The notes under the pieces: generated by a model | The model's input: the letters and a program-made list of their open reading frames with translations, nothing else | Database searches by the model: none | Told to the model about the DNA's origin: nothing | In this document: positions 51,234 to 63,681 of the stretch, piece after piece | Layout of the letters: the number at the start of each line of letters is the position of its first letter | How positions within the stretch are numbered: the stretch's first letter is position 1 | Assembly (NCBI RefSeq): GCF_947623445.1 | Contig: NC_135243.1 | Coordinates: 8,372,501 to 8,436,500, forward strand | Reading direction: 5' to 3' | Length of the DNA stretch: 64,000 nt | Origin: Clavelina lepadiformis | Lineage: Eukaryota > Chordata > Ascidiacea > Aplousobranchia > Clavelinidae | Translations under genes and position numbers: made by a program

Positions 51234-52405
51234 CAACAGCATCCGTTGAAAAATATACCAAGACACAATAAACGCCCAACTTAGTGAAGTAAAGATAAGC
51301 GTTATCCAACAGTTTAATACCGGTAAACAACCACCCGTCAAAGTCAAACTAACGCTATAGTACAACTGCAATGCAAGCACTAGGAAGGAAGCTAACGAGC
51401 ACGTTTTTCAGTTTTTTTTTTTCACCATAAATCAAGCTGCGCTTCACCGCCAGCTAGCGACACGAGAAGTTTTCCCCAACGGCCGACATAAGTTGTTAAA
51501 AAGTCGAAAACATTTTTTGGTGGCCAGCCAGCCATTCATTTATTCATTTTATTCTTAGTCTTCAATGTGAGGGACGAAAGAATTGTGTCAGTCGGTACAA
51601 TACATTTTACTGGCAGCTGCTAGCATTCTGGCATATGCTGATTGCTGACATACTTGTGCTAGTGTCGTAACAAGAACAAGCTGACATACGTAACAAGAAC
51701 GTTCAGAAGTGGTATGCTGCATTACTAGGCCTATTAAGATAAAAGATTGTGTGCAAAGTCCAATATGGCTTGTTTTTAAATAGAAATGAGTAAATCTCTA
51801 AATGACTTAATGTTCAAAGGTCAGTAGTCGTGCTATTGTTATGCATGCCCTCAGGAGCTTAGAAAAAGGTAAAATACTTGCATAGTATATACAGCAGTTT
51901 ATAGACGAGAAGCCAGTAAGAGGTTGATATCAATTCATGGCAGTAATGTCACAGGCCTATAAGATTAGTCATCTATCAGTCTGTTGCAGATTTGCTCTGC
52001 ATTTAGCTTATAGACCCAGACGGAAAATTTTGCTGTTTTTGGGTGGGAAATCCCCTGCACAACAAATGTAGCAATCAACCATTATACGTGCAATTAATTT
52101 TAATCCCCCTCGCACTTATTAAACTTTCCAGTTTGGGCCTAGTCTATGTTAGGTTTGAGTGCGTGACTTAAATTATATAGACTTGTGTTTCTGCTAAATA
52201 ATTAGCTTAAGTAACTGTTTAGGCTACTATGCTTATACCAGCGGTATAATAGAACTTTATGTACCTACCACAGAAATTATGATTTGTATAGTTGATAACA
52301 ATGTACTATTATATTTGCACAAGCTTTCAGGTTGTTGCCTTGTAATCGTTATTTTCTGTGAGTTGAAAATTGTTAGTCGTAATTTTTCTGAGTTAAACAC
52401 CTAAA

Positions 52406-54274
52406 ATGGTTAACTACTTGCCATATCTTGTAGCAATACCAGCTGGTATGTTTGTATTATGGCAATTCTTGAAATCTTATTTTCCTTGGATACCAAGAGA
52501 TATTGAATATTTGCGGAGGCTGGTCAAATGTTTGAAAATGATAGGGCAATTTAGGTCCAAAAATATTACAATTAGTACAAAGCTTGAGGAAAATGCCAGA
52601 AAATCTCCTGATCATAGATGTGTTTTATTCGAGGATGAAGTTTGGACTTACAAGCAAATGGATGAATGGTCCAATCGCTGTGCTAGAGCTGTTAGATCTT
52701 TGAACATTTTGCCAAAAGACAAGGTTGGATTGATGATGATGAATGAACCAGCTTTTATTGCCATTTGGATTGGAAACATAAGAGCTGGTGCAATTACTTC
52801 ATTTCTTAATTTCAACCTAAGGTCAAAAGCGTTGCTTCACTGCATTGATGTTGCTGAAATCAAAACCTTAATTGTCGGCAAGGACAAGGCTTTGGTTGAT
52901 GCTATTATAGAGATTGATGCTGATTTGAAAGATCGTGAGATCAAAGTTTTAGTATATGGTGATGATTATGAAGAATATGACTCATTTGCTAATGTGGTGG
53001 AATGTCAGAATTTTGACCAGCCAGATTGGATTACTGGATGTAAGTTTGACGATCCTATTTGTTACATATACACTTCTGGAACTACTGGCCTACCTAAAGC
53101 TGTAGAGGTCAATAACCGCAAATGCTGGGGAGGAAGTTGTTTGATGACTTTCGTTCAACCTTCTCTAACAAAAGATGATGTTGTGTACACATCTTTACCT
53201 TTATATCATTCGTCTGCTGCATTGATCGGTGTTGGAGGTGCTCTCTTACATGGCAGCACCATGGCACTGAGGAAGAAGTTTTCTGCTAGTCAGTGTTTAC
53301 CAGACTGCCGTAAGTTTGGCGTTACAATAGTGCAGTATATTGGAGAGACACTGAGGTATGTCTGCAATCAACCTCCTCATCCCGACGATACAAAGCACAG
53401 CGTGAGAGCGGTAATAGGAAATGGTCTGCGACCAGATGTATGGAAAATTTTTCTTAGTCGTTTTGGTCCCAAAATTCATGTCATGGAGTTTTACGCTGCC
53501 ACTGAAGGGAATGTAGCATTTGTTAATTTGTTTAACTACTTTGGATGCATCGGTACCTTTACTCCGATTACCAGCAGACTGGGCCCTGGAAGAATTGTGA
53601 AGTTTAATACTGAAACTGAGGAAGTGATTCGAGATAGAAGTGGCTATGCCATGTCAGTTGGTGTTAACGAGCCTGGTTTGTTGATAGGCAAAGTTACGCC
53701 ACAGTTTGCTATTTCAACTTACAAAGGTAACAAAAGCTTAACAGAGAAAAAGATTCTACGAGATGTCTTCAAGAAGGGAGACAAGTTTTTCAACACTGGT
53801 GATCTACTTATGTATAATGATAGTTACGGTGTAAGTTTCTGTGACAGAGTTGGAGACACTTTTAGATGGAAAGGTGAAAATGTTTCTACAAACGAAGTCA
53901 GTGATACAATTGTGATGCTAACTGGAATCCAAGAAGCCAACACATATGGCGTTAAAATTGAAGGCTGTGATGGAAGGGCTGGTATGGTGGCTTTGGTCTT
54001 AGATGAAGGAAAGGAACTGGACACAAAAGCACTCTATGACCACGTCTGCAGCAGTTTACCCTCCTATGCAAGACCAATCTTTGTGAGAGTTTTGACTGAG
54101 TTAGAGCTGACTGGAACCTTTAAACAACGAAAAGTTGCTTTGAGAAATGAAGGATTTGACCCAGATGTTGTGACAACAGATAAGCTTTATGTCATTGACA
54201 ACAAGAACAGAGATTTCATCCCACTCAATACAGAAATCATCAACAAAATCAGTAGTGGAATGCTAAAGCTTTAA
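52406..54274 (+). CDS. SLC27 / FATP-type very-long-chain acyl-CoA synthetase, intronless
   Basis: Activates long and very-long-chain fatty acids to acyl-CoA with ATP, coupling uptake to activation at the ER or plasma membrane. The single open exon gives 622 aa, close to human FATP family lengths (about 620-690). An N-terminal membrane segment (about 4-28) comes first. The AMP-binding loop YIYTSGTTGLPKAVEV is at 220-235, the FATP motif YAATEGN at 363-369, FNTGD at about 462, and the FATP signature DRVGDTFRWKGENVST at 480-495. The C-terminus has LTGTFKQRKVALRNEGF, as in SLC27A1/A4/A6. I cannot tell the exact paralogue. Neighbouring genes have many introns and this one has none, so a retrocopy or intron loss is possible. 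The frame is intact and all motifs are kept, so it is likely functional. A candidate poly(A) signal AATAAA lies at 54547-54552. Confidence 0.95.
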   Translation: MVNYLPYLVAIPAGMFVLWQFLKSYFPWIPRDIEYLRRLVKCLKMIGQFRSKNITISTKLEENARKSPDHRCVLFEDEVWTYKQMDEWSNRCARAVRSLNILPKDKVGLMMMNEPAFIAIWIGNIRAGAITSFLNFNLRSKALLHCIDVAEIKTLIVGKDKALVDAIIEIDADLKDREIKVLVYGDDYEEYDSFANVVECQNFDQPDWITGCKFDDPICYIYTSGTTGLPKAVEVNNRKCWGGSCLMTFVQPSLTKDDVVYTSLPLYHSSAALIGVGGALLHGSTMALRKKFSASQCLPDCRKFGVTIVQYIGETLRYVCNQPPHPDDTKHSVRAVIGNGLRPDVWKIFLSRFGPKIHVMEFYAATEGNVAFVNLFNYFGCIGTFTPITSRLGPGRIVKFNTETEEVIRDRSGYAMSVGVNEPGLLIGKVTPQFAISTYKGNKSLTEKKILRDVFKKGDKFFNTGDLLMYNDSYGVSFCDRVGDTFRWKGENVSTNEVSDTIVMLTGIQEANTYGVKIEGCDGRAGMVALVLDEGKELDTKALYDHVCSSLPSYARPIFVRVLTELELTGTFKQRKVALRNEGFDPDVVTTDKLYVIDNKNRDFIPLNTEIINKISSGMLKL

Positions 54275-54546
54275 GACCTATGCATTTGGCTAAAAAACCT
54301 GTGTTGAAAAACCGGTGTTGGCATCGTTGTATTTTAGATGCAAAGTATATGTGTATTAAATACGTATGAAAGTGTATCATTGATTATTATTTTATTCATG
54401 TACAAACTGCTTGAGTATCACAACGTCCGTTGTTCTGCGTTTTGTTAGTATTGAGTTTGTGTGGTTAGTAGTGTAAGTCTTGGATACCAGTTTTTCATGA
54501 TGGCAATGTACGGCACAAGTTGAACTAATGACGTATATTTTTTGCC

Positions 54547-54552
54547 AATAAA
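54547..54552 (+). terminator. candidate poly(A) signal of the SLC27 gene
   Basis: AATAAA about 270 nt past the stop codon. Further AATAAA hexamers lie in the duplicated block downstream. Confidence 0.5.
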
Positions 54553-54937
54553 GTATTTCGGTTGGACAAAGCTAGGCTAGAATGTTTTGAGAAACAACTG
54601 TGACAATTAGTGCATCAATAGTGCATTGACACGGTGTAGTGTAGTGCATCATCATAAGGATTGTGTTGTTTCATTTCTGTCTTTTGTCAATTATGTTAAA
54701 CTATAAAGCATTTATATATGATAGTTTAGGTAAGTTACGCAGAAATTATGCAATGTGTGGTTGTTAAGTTTTTTCTATTAGGCAATCCATTATGCAATTA
54801 TGTGGTTAATTACTTACATGGTATAAAATGCTTTGCTGTGCAAATTTTTTTAACAACTTACAGAGCAAATAACACTGAAAATATAATTTTCGCTTTTATG
54901 ATAGCCTAATCAGAATAACTATTTAAAAGATATTTTA

Positions 54938-55155
54938 TTACCTTTTCGTCTTGTATGTATTACAGGCTTGTTTACATTCAACGACTATCATATTTTGTTA
55001 AATTGTTTTTTTTTAATAAAGTTGTATTGACAAGCTTTGCTACTGATATACACTTTTGACATTTTGCCTTGCTTGTATTATGGACATATTTACATTCACA
55101 TTAGGCTATCATATTTTGTCAAAAGGTTTGTTTTAATAAAGTTGTTTTGACGTAA
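54938..55155 (+). repeat. tandem duplication of about 120 bp, each unit ending in a poly(A) signal
   Basis: Two diverged units (about 54938-55035 and 55058-55155) share TTTACATTCA, CTATCATATTTTGT and TTTTAATAAAGTTGT. Each contains AATAAA (55015-55020 and 55135-55140). They may be alternative 3' ends for the SLC27 transcript or part of an old repeat. Confidence 0.65.
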
Positions 55156-57800
55156 GTTTTTAAATGTAAAAATTGTAAGCAATTTGATCGAATACTTTTC
55201 AGATGTTAGTTATGCTTATGCTACAGTATTAGTTCAAAAACAATTTTCTTAACAAAGAATTATGGAAATCCATGATTTAAGCAAGTATAGTAATTTTTAT
55301 TGTTTTCTAACATCAGTCTATTCACGTTTGTACTTTGAATCCAGGAAATTATATGTTAGTTTCAGCAAACGCTCTGTCTACGTTTAACGGACTTTGCCCT
55401 CAGTCAGGCGATTTCTGCAACAACACGCATGTACAAGTGTTTTTATAAAATGTGTGTATCTCTTGCCACCAAAAACCGTTCTATGGACTTACTTGCATAT
55501 GTTCTGTATCTCAGTGCGTGCATTTATAGCAAACTTATATGTGATGTATATTCTTAATTGTTTTCAATCAAGATTAAATTCAATTACAATTCTTATATGC
55601 TTTCTGCGGTTTCCCAAACTTGTTAGCTTCTTAACAAATGCCTCAATACCAACTTCGACAATCATTCCTGCATTTAGTGATAATTCGATTCGTTACTCGT
55701 ATCAAACTCGATGTATTGTAATTTACTGTTTAAAGTATGTACCGTAACTTTCCCTATTGATTAATTATTACTGTACTGTACTGTAATTTCATATTGAGTA
55801 GATCGTAATACGTCGCACGTAATATGCATAACTTCGCAATTTCCGTTGATTTTCTTTTAAGAGCTTTTCATTGTTATTTTACAAATTTCTGAATACGGGC
55901 CGTCTGCATCAAAATTTCATGTAATCGTTAGATGTAAATTGTTTGGATTGTAATGTGTTTTGATCTTTGATGTCACGACTCTGGATTTCTGGAATTGTTC
56001 ACGCTCGTTTCGAAATACGTTACATTCATAAAAACGTAAGAGTTGTATGCTTCCTGAAGTGGAACATTCATTTATATTTCGCAATCATGTTTTCACAAAC
56101 CATTAACTATCTTAAATATGGTTGTAAAGTCATTACAAATAAATAAACATTACATATTTGTAATTAGTAATTAAGATGGTTATCAGAGTGTTTATTTTAA
56201 TAACGAGTTTTGCCCACCCATGTTCCCTTATTCTGGAGATTAGCCTGTTAGGTCAATTTGCGCGGGTTTCCAGATTACCAGGCTTTTGACTTCAGAACTT
56301 TACAGCTACTGGAGTTCATAATAGCAACAGCGGCTGTGATCTGAAGCCCATGTAAATTTTGAGCTCAGCCCATCGAAAACTTGAGCCCAGCCCATCTAAG
56401 GGAAAGTGTGGGACGAAAAAGACATAATTTCAAACACTGTAAAAAGTGTATAACATGACTAACTTCTTGTATACAGTTTTGTAAAGCAGTTGAATATTGC
56501 TTTAAAAAGTTATTTTAGCCAACTAAAGTAACTTTAAGTAGCCTACAATTTTTTAAGATTGACTTGAGTTTAGATTGTGGTAAGTTTACATTTACATTTT
56601 ACAACGATGAAACCAATACATTCGGCTTAACTTAAACTTCAGTGGAATTCATTCATTTCTTAAAATTAAGGCATGTGAGACCGATGAGACAGCAGTGTCT
56701 CTCAATTCACGAAAAATAAAGACCAATGCTGAATTAACCTCACACCTTGCTTGAAGCGGATGATATCGCTTCTGAATCAGAAAATGACATCGAACGAGTA
56801 TTGCCGCAGACAAAGCCCATCATTGTGCACACTAAAACACTCAGTTCGGAGCTAAACTCCTGGAGGTGAGGAAGAAACGAGACAAATATTAGTTTATTAG
56901 TGTTGTACAATTAAGAATCACTATGATAAACAAATTTCAATTCTTTCGATTTCAATTCTTGGTTAAGTTAAAAACAAAAAGCACTAAAATGCGTTGACAG
57001 GTTGCATTAGAATCTAATCTAATGATTAGACAGATCAATTGTTTAGCGACTTGAGAAACTTATTAATGAGGTTCAGGAACAGCACAGTTGCGAAAATAAG
57101 CAATTCTGCAATGTGATAGGTTATCATGAAAATGAATAATTCTGCTATGACTTTCTTTGCAGCTTTTTCTAGTTATTTCGTTGCAAGATTTGTGTCAGGA
57201 TGTGCTTTTGAAATTTAGAATTTCTAAATTTCTTCCTAACTAAATTATCGATCAACCTAGTTTGCCTACGTGCGACGTAGGTGCAGTTGAAATGCTTGTA
57301 ACCTTGTTAAAATTTAACCTGCTTTATTGTCAGCGTAAATGTAATTATTGTTAGCAATAAACAAGTGCTTAGCAGTTAAAAGTTAACACCATAAGATTTT
57401 ATTGCTTGATACTGCTTTATTGCTTGAAATTTCAACAGAAATAAAAAGTTAAATAGGCTATTTGCAAACTTCTAAAACATAGTTTCAACAACAATCAACT
57501 TTGTTGGCAATTGATGGCAGCAAAAAAGTTTTTCTTTTCTCCTTTAATGAATCTATTTCGCAAATCCAACTGCTTTTATGTTGTCACCCAGAGGTTAAAA
57601 AGCACTGAAACAAAATAAAGATAACCCGACAGAACATACAACAATCGTTTGTATGGACATAAATTCTACTGCAATTCCAATACGACTTATCGTTGTTGAT
57701 ATTACTTGTAACGTCAGTTTAATACAAATAAAATGATCAACACACATTTAGAGTATAGGCCATGCAGGGCCTGTTGCCAAGTTATGTCACAAATATTCAA
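55156..57800. other. intergenic, with one repeat fragment
   Basis: No gene is supportable. About 56320-56400 (CAGCGGCTGTGATCTGAAGC, then GAGCTCAGCCCATCGA and CTTGAGCCCAGCCCATC) resembles 62330-62435 inside the hAT-like element near the right end, so it is a fragment of that family. Confidence 0.5.
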
Positions 57801-58524
57801 CTAAAAACTATCTATATTACGAAAGTACGGTGGCGGAGATAGGACGTACAGCGTTGGATCCACAAACTTTTGGTACATTGTTAATCGACGAGCGTCCATT
57901 AGTCGCTGAAACAGTATCGCCAAAGACAAGTTATACCAAGAATACAATCTAAATTTCCTATCGGTATAACCTAACATACTGCACACAAAGAGCAGAAAAG
58001 CACAGAAATCGAAGATCACCGAATGAAAAAAACTCACAGAGAAAATTGCAGCCACACTTAAAGGAATTAAATTTATAACTGCCGCCAACAAGCTTAGAAT
58101 GAAACATCGTTTGATAATTCTCAGTACTTTTTACGTCATTTATTTTTGCAATTCTCACATTAGACCGACGTGCTCGTAACAACGGATGAGCAAAAAGGTA
58201 AGTAGATTTACAATAAAATATCGTTGTTAAAACAGGTACAATGTTTATGATCAAAATTGTGCAATACTTTTGGTAAAATCAGAAGTGAACAAACCGCAAC
58301 CACTTCAGTACAGATCCAACCAGCAAACCAATGCAACTTAAGACTGATAAGATCCTCGGAAAATTGTTGTACTGTATCCTACGTTTGGTTATCCTATGTT
58401 TGGTTAATTTCCATCCATCGAAAAATTTAGCTGTTACCGATATTTGTTTTCTATGTTTGTAAACATTCAGAGCGATTAAGAAGCAAAGACATACAAGAAA
58501 GTTTAGGAGATTCAGAACAGACAC
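57801..58524 (-). pseudogene. decayed multi-membrane-segment protein gene
   Basis: Three overlapping or adjacent minus-strand frames read as hydrophobic segments joined by basic loops: NLLNFLVCLCFLIALNVY (58524 on), then a stop, then in the same frame IINIVPVLTTIFYC and RARRSNVRIAKINDVKS. A +1 shift near 58085 continues as LAAVINLIPLSVAAIFSVSF, SVIFDFCAFLLFVCSML and VDPTLYVL, the last like the DPxxY of rhodopsin-type receptors. A broken receptor-like gene is my guess; unseen introns are an alternative. Confidence 0.35.
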
Positions 58525-60929
58525 TGGCTGAACTAAAAGCTATACAAATGTTGTACAGTTGTTCATGATATTGCTGTCACATAACTTTATTTGCGATTCC
58601 GTATTGTTTTGCGACATTTTTTCGAAGCTAATACTTCGTCTTTTCCCTTCTAAAAACCTCTCTGGAGCAAAGTTTCTATATAAGAAGACGTGAATTTGCC
58701 CATTTTCATTTTTTCAAAAACAGCTTCTCCGTGTATACCCAACTGCTATCTATGCTTGTGTAGCCTATTTATTAAGAAGAACAAATTTTCTTCTCCACAC
58801 TGCAACACTATTTATCTTTAAACTCTTTGCTTACAGGAAAGTCTTTGTTTGAACGTTGAAGCTTCGACACGATTGAACCTCGATAAATTATGGGCGCACC
58901 ATAAAGTAAATTGGACCTATACAATAATAAGATTTCATTATGAAAGATGTTAATTTTAATCGAAATCTGTAGCACATGTTGTCGTAAAATCAGCTGAGAA
59001 GTCTTGCTGGGCTTGCCTACCGCAATTGTTTTATTTTTAATGCGATCTTTCCAGATACGAACTTGTTCTTAAGTATGGCAAAATGGTTTGGACTTGTATG
59101 TGAAGTATAAAGATTAGCAAATAACCGGATCGTATACGTCACAAAATGAAATAAAAAGAGACTTATCGAGGATAGCCTACAATGGTTTTCGGTGTGTTGT
59201 GCCAAGTAGCCTACTGTAATTTTATAAAGCAGTGCATGATGGTGTGGTAACTACTATTCAGTATTCAGCAACTGTGGTGAAAGCATTTCAAAGAAACTTA
59301 AACTTTATAGGCTAAATAGTAGAAATATGTATTCGTTTCGATAAGATGTTTATTTCGATAAAAAGTTTTTCTTTTCGATGAGATGCAGATTGAATTGGCC
59401 CATTTGAAGAGTGGGCATGATCAGCTAGCCAGGTAATTCAACCGATTCAACCAGCATGATAATGTATAACATTTTGCGAGTGAAATAGACATGTTTTCTA
59501 AATTTTACGACATTTCACGTACTATCAGAAGTCATACTCATGCAACGAGCCATGGTATATAAACAAATGCATTGACATAAAGTAGTGGAATAAAGCAGAC
59601 TGGAATAAAGTAGATAATAGTTAAACGCTATATAAAAGACACGCGTCTGATACCGACATACCAACCAACCACGCATAGACATTTCAAATGTACTTCGTTT
59701 GCAAATGTATACAGCATGCGCCGATAACAACATCACAGGAAGTAAAGTGATGCCTGAGTCACGTAATTCCTGTTATGGTTTAAGATTTATACAACGATTA
59801 CGTTTACCTATGAATGCGAGAGGTTTTACAAATGGTATTTTGCAGTATCATGCAGAGTGGGAGTTCAATTTGCAGGTTGGCGTAGGCAGCTTGATAGCAT
59901 AATAGCAGCACCTTATAAATGATAACATACTTGCTGAGCAGGCTTCATTAGGTTTAAGGTTAGTAAAGTTTTGTTGAATACACGCAGGAATCCGAGATGA
60001 GAAGCAGCGGAAATATTGTCTTCATATGCTGCTTTTCGCGACCATAAACTTTTCATATACAGTACTGTACAGTAGTAACAGTACCTCCTGTTTTATTTAC
60101 CAAGTGTATTCGAGCAGTGAGCATTTACGACTTTCTCTATTCAACAGTCAACCGGCATTGATTGAAACTTTCAAGCAAGCTGCTACAACACTAGTTTCTT
60201 TTCTCTCTTTAATGTCCTCTTCGAAGCCAATGCGATGGGATCGATTGAAGCAAACTAGTTGTTTTTGGTGAAGCGTAAAAGGAGTAGCATTTGACTGAGG
60301 TTTAACTTAAGTTTATTTAAACTGTACAAAAAGCCTTACTCGTCAATGAAGTGAGTTATTGTATAGGAAATTGTGGATGAAGGGTCGAGATGTATGAAAG
60401 TCGACACATTACGTTTAAAATCAAATTCATGTGATCAGTTGTTCTCACACTTCTGCATTAATTTGGTTTGTAGTTTTCTTTGGTTCGTAGAAGAGTCTTT
60501 GATATAATCTGTTTGCCCAATTTTCAGTTAATGGAGAAGTCAGAAAGTCATATCATATCAGACAAAATCTGCACTTCGAAGTTACTACTATACCGGTACA
60601 CTATAGGTCAACTACTGAAAGCCAAGCTCACTGGCGGCAGCAATAAATAGCTTGTACTGTATTTTGTGTTAACTAGTATCAGTATGATACATTTCGGCGA
60701 AAGCCAAATATGGAAATCCGTCACAAAATTAGTGTGCAGTTAATTTAAAATAAGTAATGAAGGCGATATATGTTATTTGCTGTTAATATATATAATACGC
60801 TAGGATCGTGGTGATTTGATGGATTAAGCAACGTCCTCCCTGAACGCAAATAAAGGCTGCTTTATGTACTGGCAGGTCAACTCTTAAGTCACGCTATCGC
60901 TTTAGTTTGATTAATTAGTTGTTGTGAAG
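58525..60929. other. intergenic, upstream of the gelsolin-family gene
   Basis: No gene or bounded repeat recognised. Short hydrophobic frames at 59515-59736 and 60026-60271 look like chance reading of AT-rich DNA. Confidence 0.4.
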
Positions 60930-63681
60930 ATGGTGCTTGGTGCTCAGAAGCTACAGGTACGAAACAGTTGTTAAAGTAACGATAGCTTCCGTTTATAGAC
61001 CCATGAATATTATCGCGTAATACCGTCACATTACTTTTGCACTTTGCAGCAAGAAAAGACTGGCGTTTACACGTATTGCGTTTGCTTTTGTATATTCACT
61101 TGCATGTTTATTGCAGGTTTGGAGAATTGAGAACTTTGAAAAAGTACCAGTTCCGAGAAACAACTATGGCTACTTTTTTACTGGCGATTCCTATATCGTC
61201 ATGAATGAAACGAAAGATGCTGACGGCAACGTTGTATACGACCTTCATATGTGGATAGGTAAATTTGTAGAATGTGTTTTGACTGGTATCAAGCACGCTT
61301 TAATAAGACGTAAACCGGTTGCGTATTCAAATTATATTCAATTTAACGATCAGTGGTTATGATTTAAGTATTTATTTAAAGTGACGCAGCGTCAAGGGAG
61401 TTCTGTATGCTTTTATACAAGGTCAGTTAAGTGCTTTCTCAAGCAAGATAAATTTATCCGGGTCGCCTAGGGGCATTCGTCTCACACCAACGAACTTCAA
61501 AGTAATAATCAGTATAAAATCTTTGACGCCATGGAGTCTTGCACTATACTCACATTGCATATACATTACATGAAATTATAGTAAGATTCAGGGTTGGCAG
61601 TTATCACTTATTTTATTATAATGTGTTTCGGTATTGGCAGCTTCAACCTGAACACGTTGTGCGCAATTCCTCTCGAAGCGTGACACGTCTCAGGAAATTT
61701 AACGATTTGATGTAATTGCATCTAACTTCAAAAGCTCTAAATTTACATATTCCAACCTTCAGCCCGTTCAAGCTGTAGTTACTTCTACGAAACAAAGGCC
61801 ATCAGACATATTTCGTAATAGAATAATCAGGCTCATTTGGGTGGTTATTCTCAGCAAAGCCTCTCGTTGCTAGGTTGCAGAGGCCATAAATTTATTAGCG
61901 CTTTTTGATAATATAGTCGCGCGTAGTTTAAATATTTACAGGTTATTCTTCTGTTATGAACTTTAGGGGCGGTCGCGGTTCATTTCGTTTAGCGAAAAAT
62001 GAACAACAAGCGGTTAAATGTTCGAAGGAAAGCGTTCCTATTGGTCACATCTGCACTTCATACCAATGTGCATTGATTTTCTAAACCACTGGTTGTCAAC
62101 CTTTCAGGATTCGTGGCCTCCTTACAGTGACCCTTAAAATTCGTGCCCCCCTGCTTATCAATGTAAACATGTACATTGTTGATTGCAAAACACTTTTACC
62201 TCACTCCTGCGTATGCAGTAGTTTTCATAATTTCATGCCGTTAATTTTGCACAGCAAGCACAAAAACGTGAGAAACTTGTGTCCTGCTTTGCTTCGTCTT
62301 CCCAACTATTACACCATAACTCACCAGTGCAGCAGCGGTTGTGATCTGATGATGGGCTCAAGCCCAACCCACAAAATAGGCCATAGTCCAGCACATCTAA
62401 TTTCTGAGCCCAACCCAATGAAGACTTGAGCCCAGATCGTTTCAATGTCTATACTCTATAGCAGGGGTGGCCAAACTGCGGTTCTTTAATGAATTAGCAT
62501 TGTTGAATTAGACATGCAATTTTCCCGGTCTAGACGAGTTGTTTGATCAGATTATGAAACAATGCGTTCTATCACACGTATTAACAATGGACTCATCGTT
62601 AGTAATAATCAAATTACACTCCAAAAAGTACATTATTGTATAGAAGTGTGCGAACTTGTACACTGTAGTTAAGTAAACTGTCAGATTGAAGCTGTACGTC
62701 AGGGCTGACCTAGTTTTAAGTCTTGGTTACGGTTATAATAATAATTGCAAAAAGAGTTGGTGAAGCCCAGTTGGAGACTCATAGTATCACCACTTAGCAC
62801 TAATGTTAATCAATAGCTACACTTCTTTGTGAGTGAATAAATTCGTGTTTTTTGTTGTGTTTGTGTTGTGGCTCTTTTAAAACTGGAATATGTTATATGC
62901 GGCTCGAGCATGAAGCAGGTCTGGCACTCTGGCCACCCCTGCTCTATAGTCTATACTACAGAGTCTATAGCGTATACCATTTATACCACCACTTATATCA
63001 TTTCTATTATGAGAATCTGAGCCATTATTACACTATTTGGGGGCTACTTTCAATACCAGAATTATTGCTAATACTGTTAATGTTAGATGGTTATCAATTT
63101 AGTTAAACGCTTGAGTCGTTTTCTTGATTTGCAAAAAGTAAGACGGAAAGTAAATTTTGAAAGAAAAACGCAAAATAATTTTTGTTTTTCATTGGTCCCA
63201 CAATTCTCCTACTCTGTATTCAGCAAAAAGAAAATAATTGAATAAAAATGTGAAATTTTAAATGCTGTAATAGAGATCACAGTACAACTCCATATGACGG
63301 ACGGGCTAGAAATAGAAATTGGCAGGCCTTGAAATTAAAGTGCGCTGGCCTTAACAATGATATGGGTAGGGCTCAAAATTTAGAATAGGCTGGGCTCAAG
63401 GCCATTATTCGGTCACAACTCCCTCTCCACTACAGTGAGACATCTGCTCGTGGCCCCCAGTTGAGATACCCTATTCTAGACCCTATTACAAGTAGATGGT
63501 CACTAGCTAAATGCTCATAATTTTAGGTAGTGAAAGTAGCCAGGACGAATACGGCGCATGCGCAATTCTCACTACTCAACTGGACGATGAGTATGGAGGC
63601 GCCCCAATCCAGCATCGTGAAACTCAAGGCTACGAATCGGCACTTTTCATGGGTTACTTTAGACCAGCAATTAAATATGAG
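60930..63681 (+). CDS. gelsolin/villin-family actin-binding protein, 5' part only
   Basis: Three exons are visible: 60930-60956, 61117-61258 and 63527-63681. They are phase-consistent and open at the end, giving the first 108 residues. [20 protein letters not shown] is followed by [42 protein letters not shown] and [20 protein letters not shown]. That is the first gelsolin repeat, including its type of calcium and actin contacts (GDSY, DEYG, QHRE.QG.ES). Family members cap, sever or bundle actin filaments under calcium control. VPVP after the first strand is reminiscent of villin and advillin, but one repeat cannot decide between gelsolin, severin and villin. The rest lies beyond the window. 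Intron 2 (2.3 kb) is mostly transposon. Confidence 0.9.
62087..63473. mobile_element. hAT-like element, 1.4 kb, in gelsolin intron 2
   Basis: The left end CACTGGTTGTCAACCTTTCA and the right end (complement of AGGGTATCTCAACTGGGGGC) resemble hAT Charlie/MER5-type ends. TTCTAAAC and TTCTAGAC flank it (7 of 8 match). Subterminal blocks rich in GGGCTCAAG and GAGCCCA lie in opposite orientation at 62335-62435 and 63360-63410. It is interrupted by the MITE at 62462-62941. Confidence 0.75.
62462..62941. mobile_element. nested hAT MITE with perfect 8-bp TSD
   Basis: The ends CAGGGGTGGCCAAACTGCGG and GGCCACCCCTG are inverted repeats, with a GCGGTTC/GCGGCTC subterminal motif as in the 1140 and 2485 family. 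CTCTATAG flanks both sides exactly (62454-62461 and 62942-62949). It lies inside the older hAT-like element. Confidence 0.92.

Larger units (their letters stand above)
49723..52405. other. intergenic upstream of the SLC27 gene
   Basis: Contains the nested MITE pair. On the minus strand an ATG in an AACATGGCGGC context (50407) opens 18 codons up to a GT donor near 50354; no continuation was found. Acceptor-like CAG/TAG sites at 52330 and 52376 precede the SLC27 start and may mark leader splicing. Confidence 0.35.
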
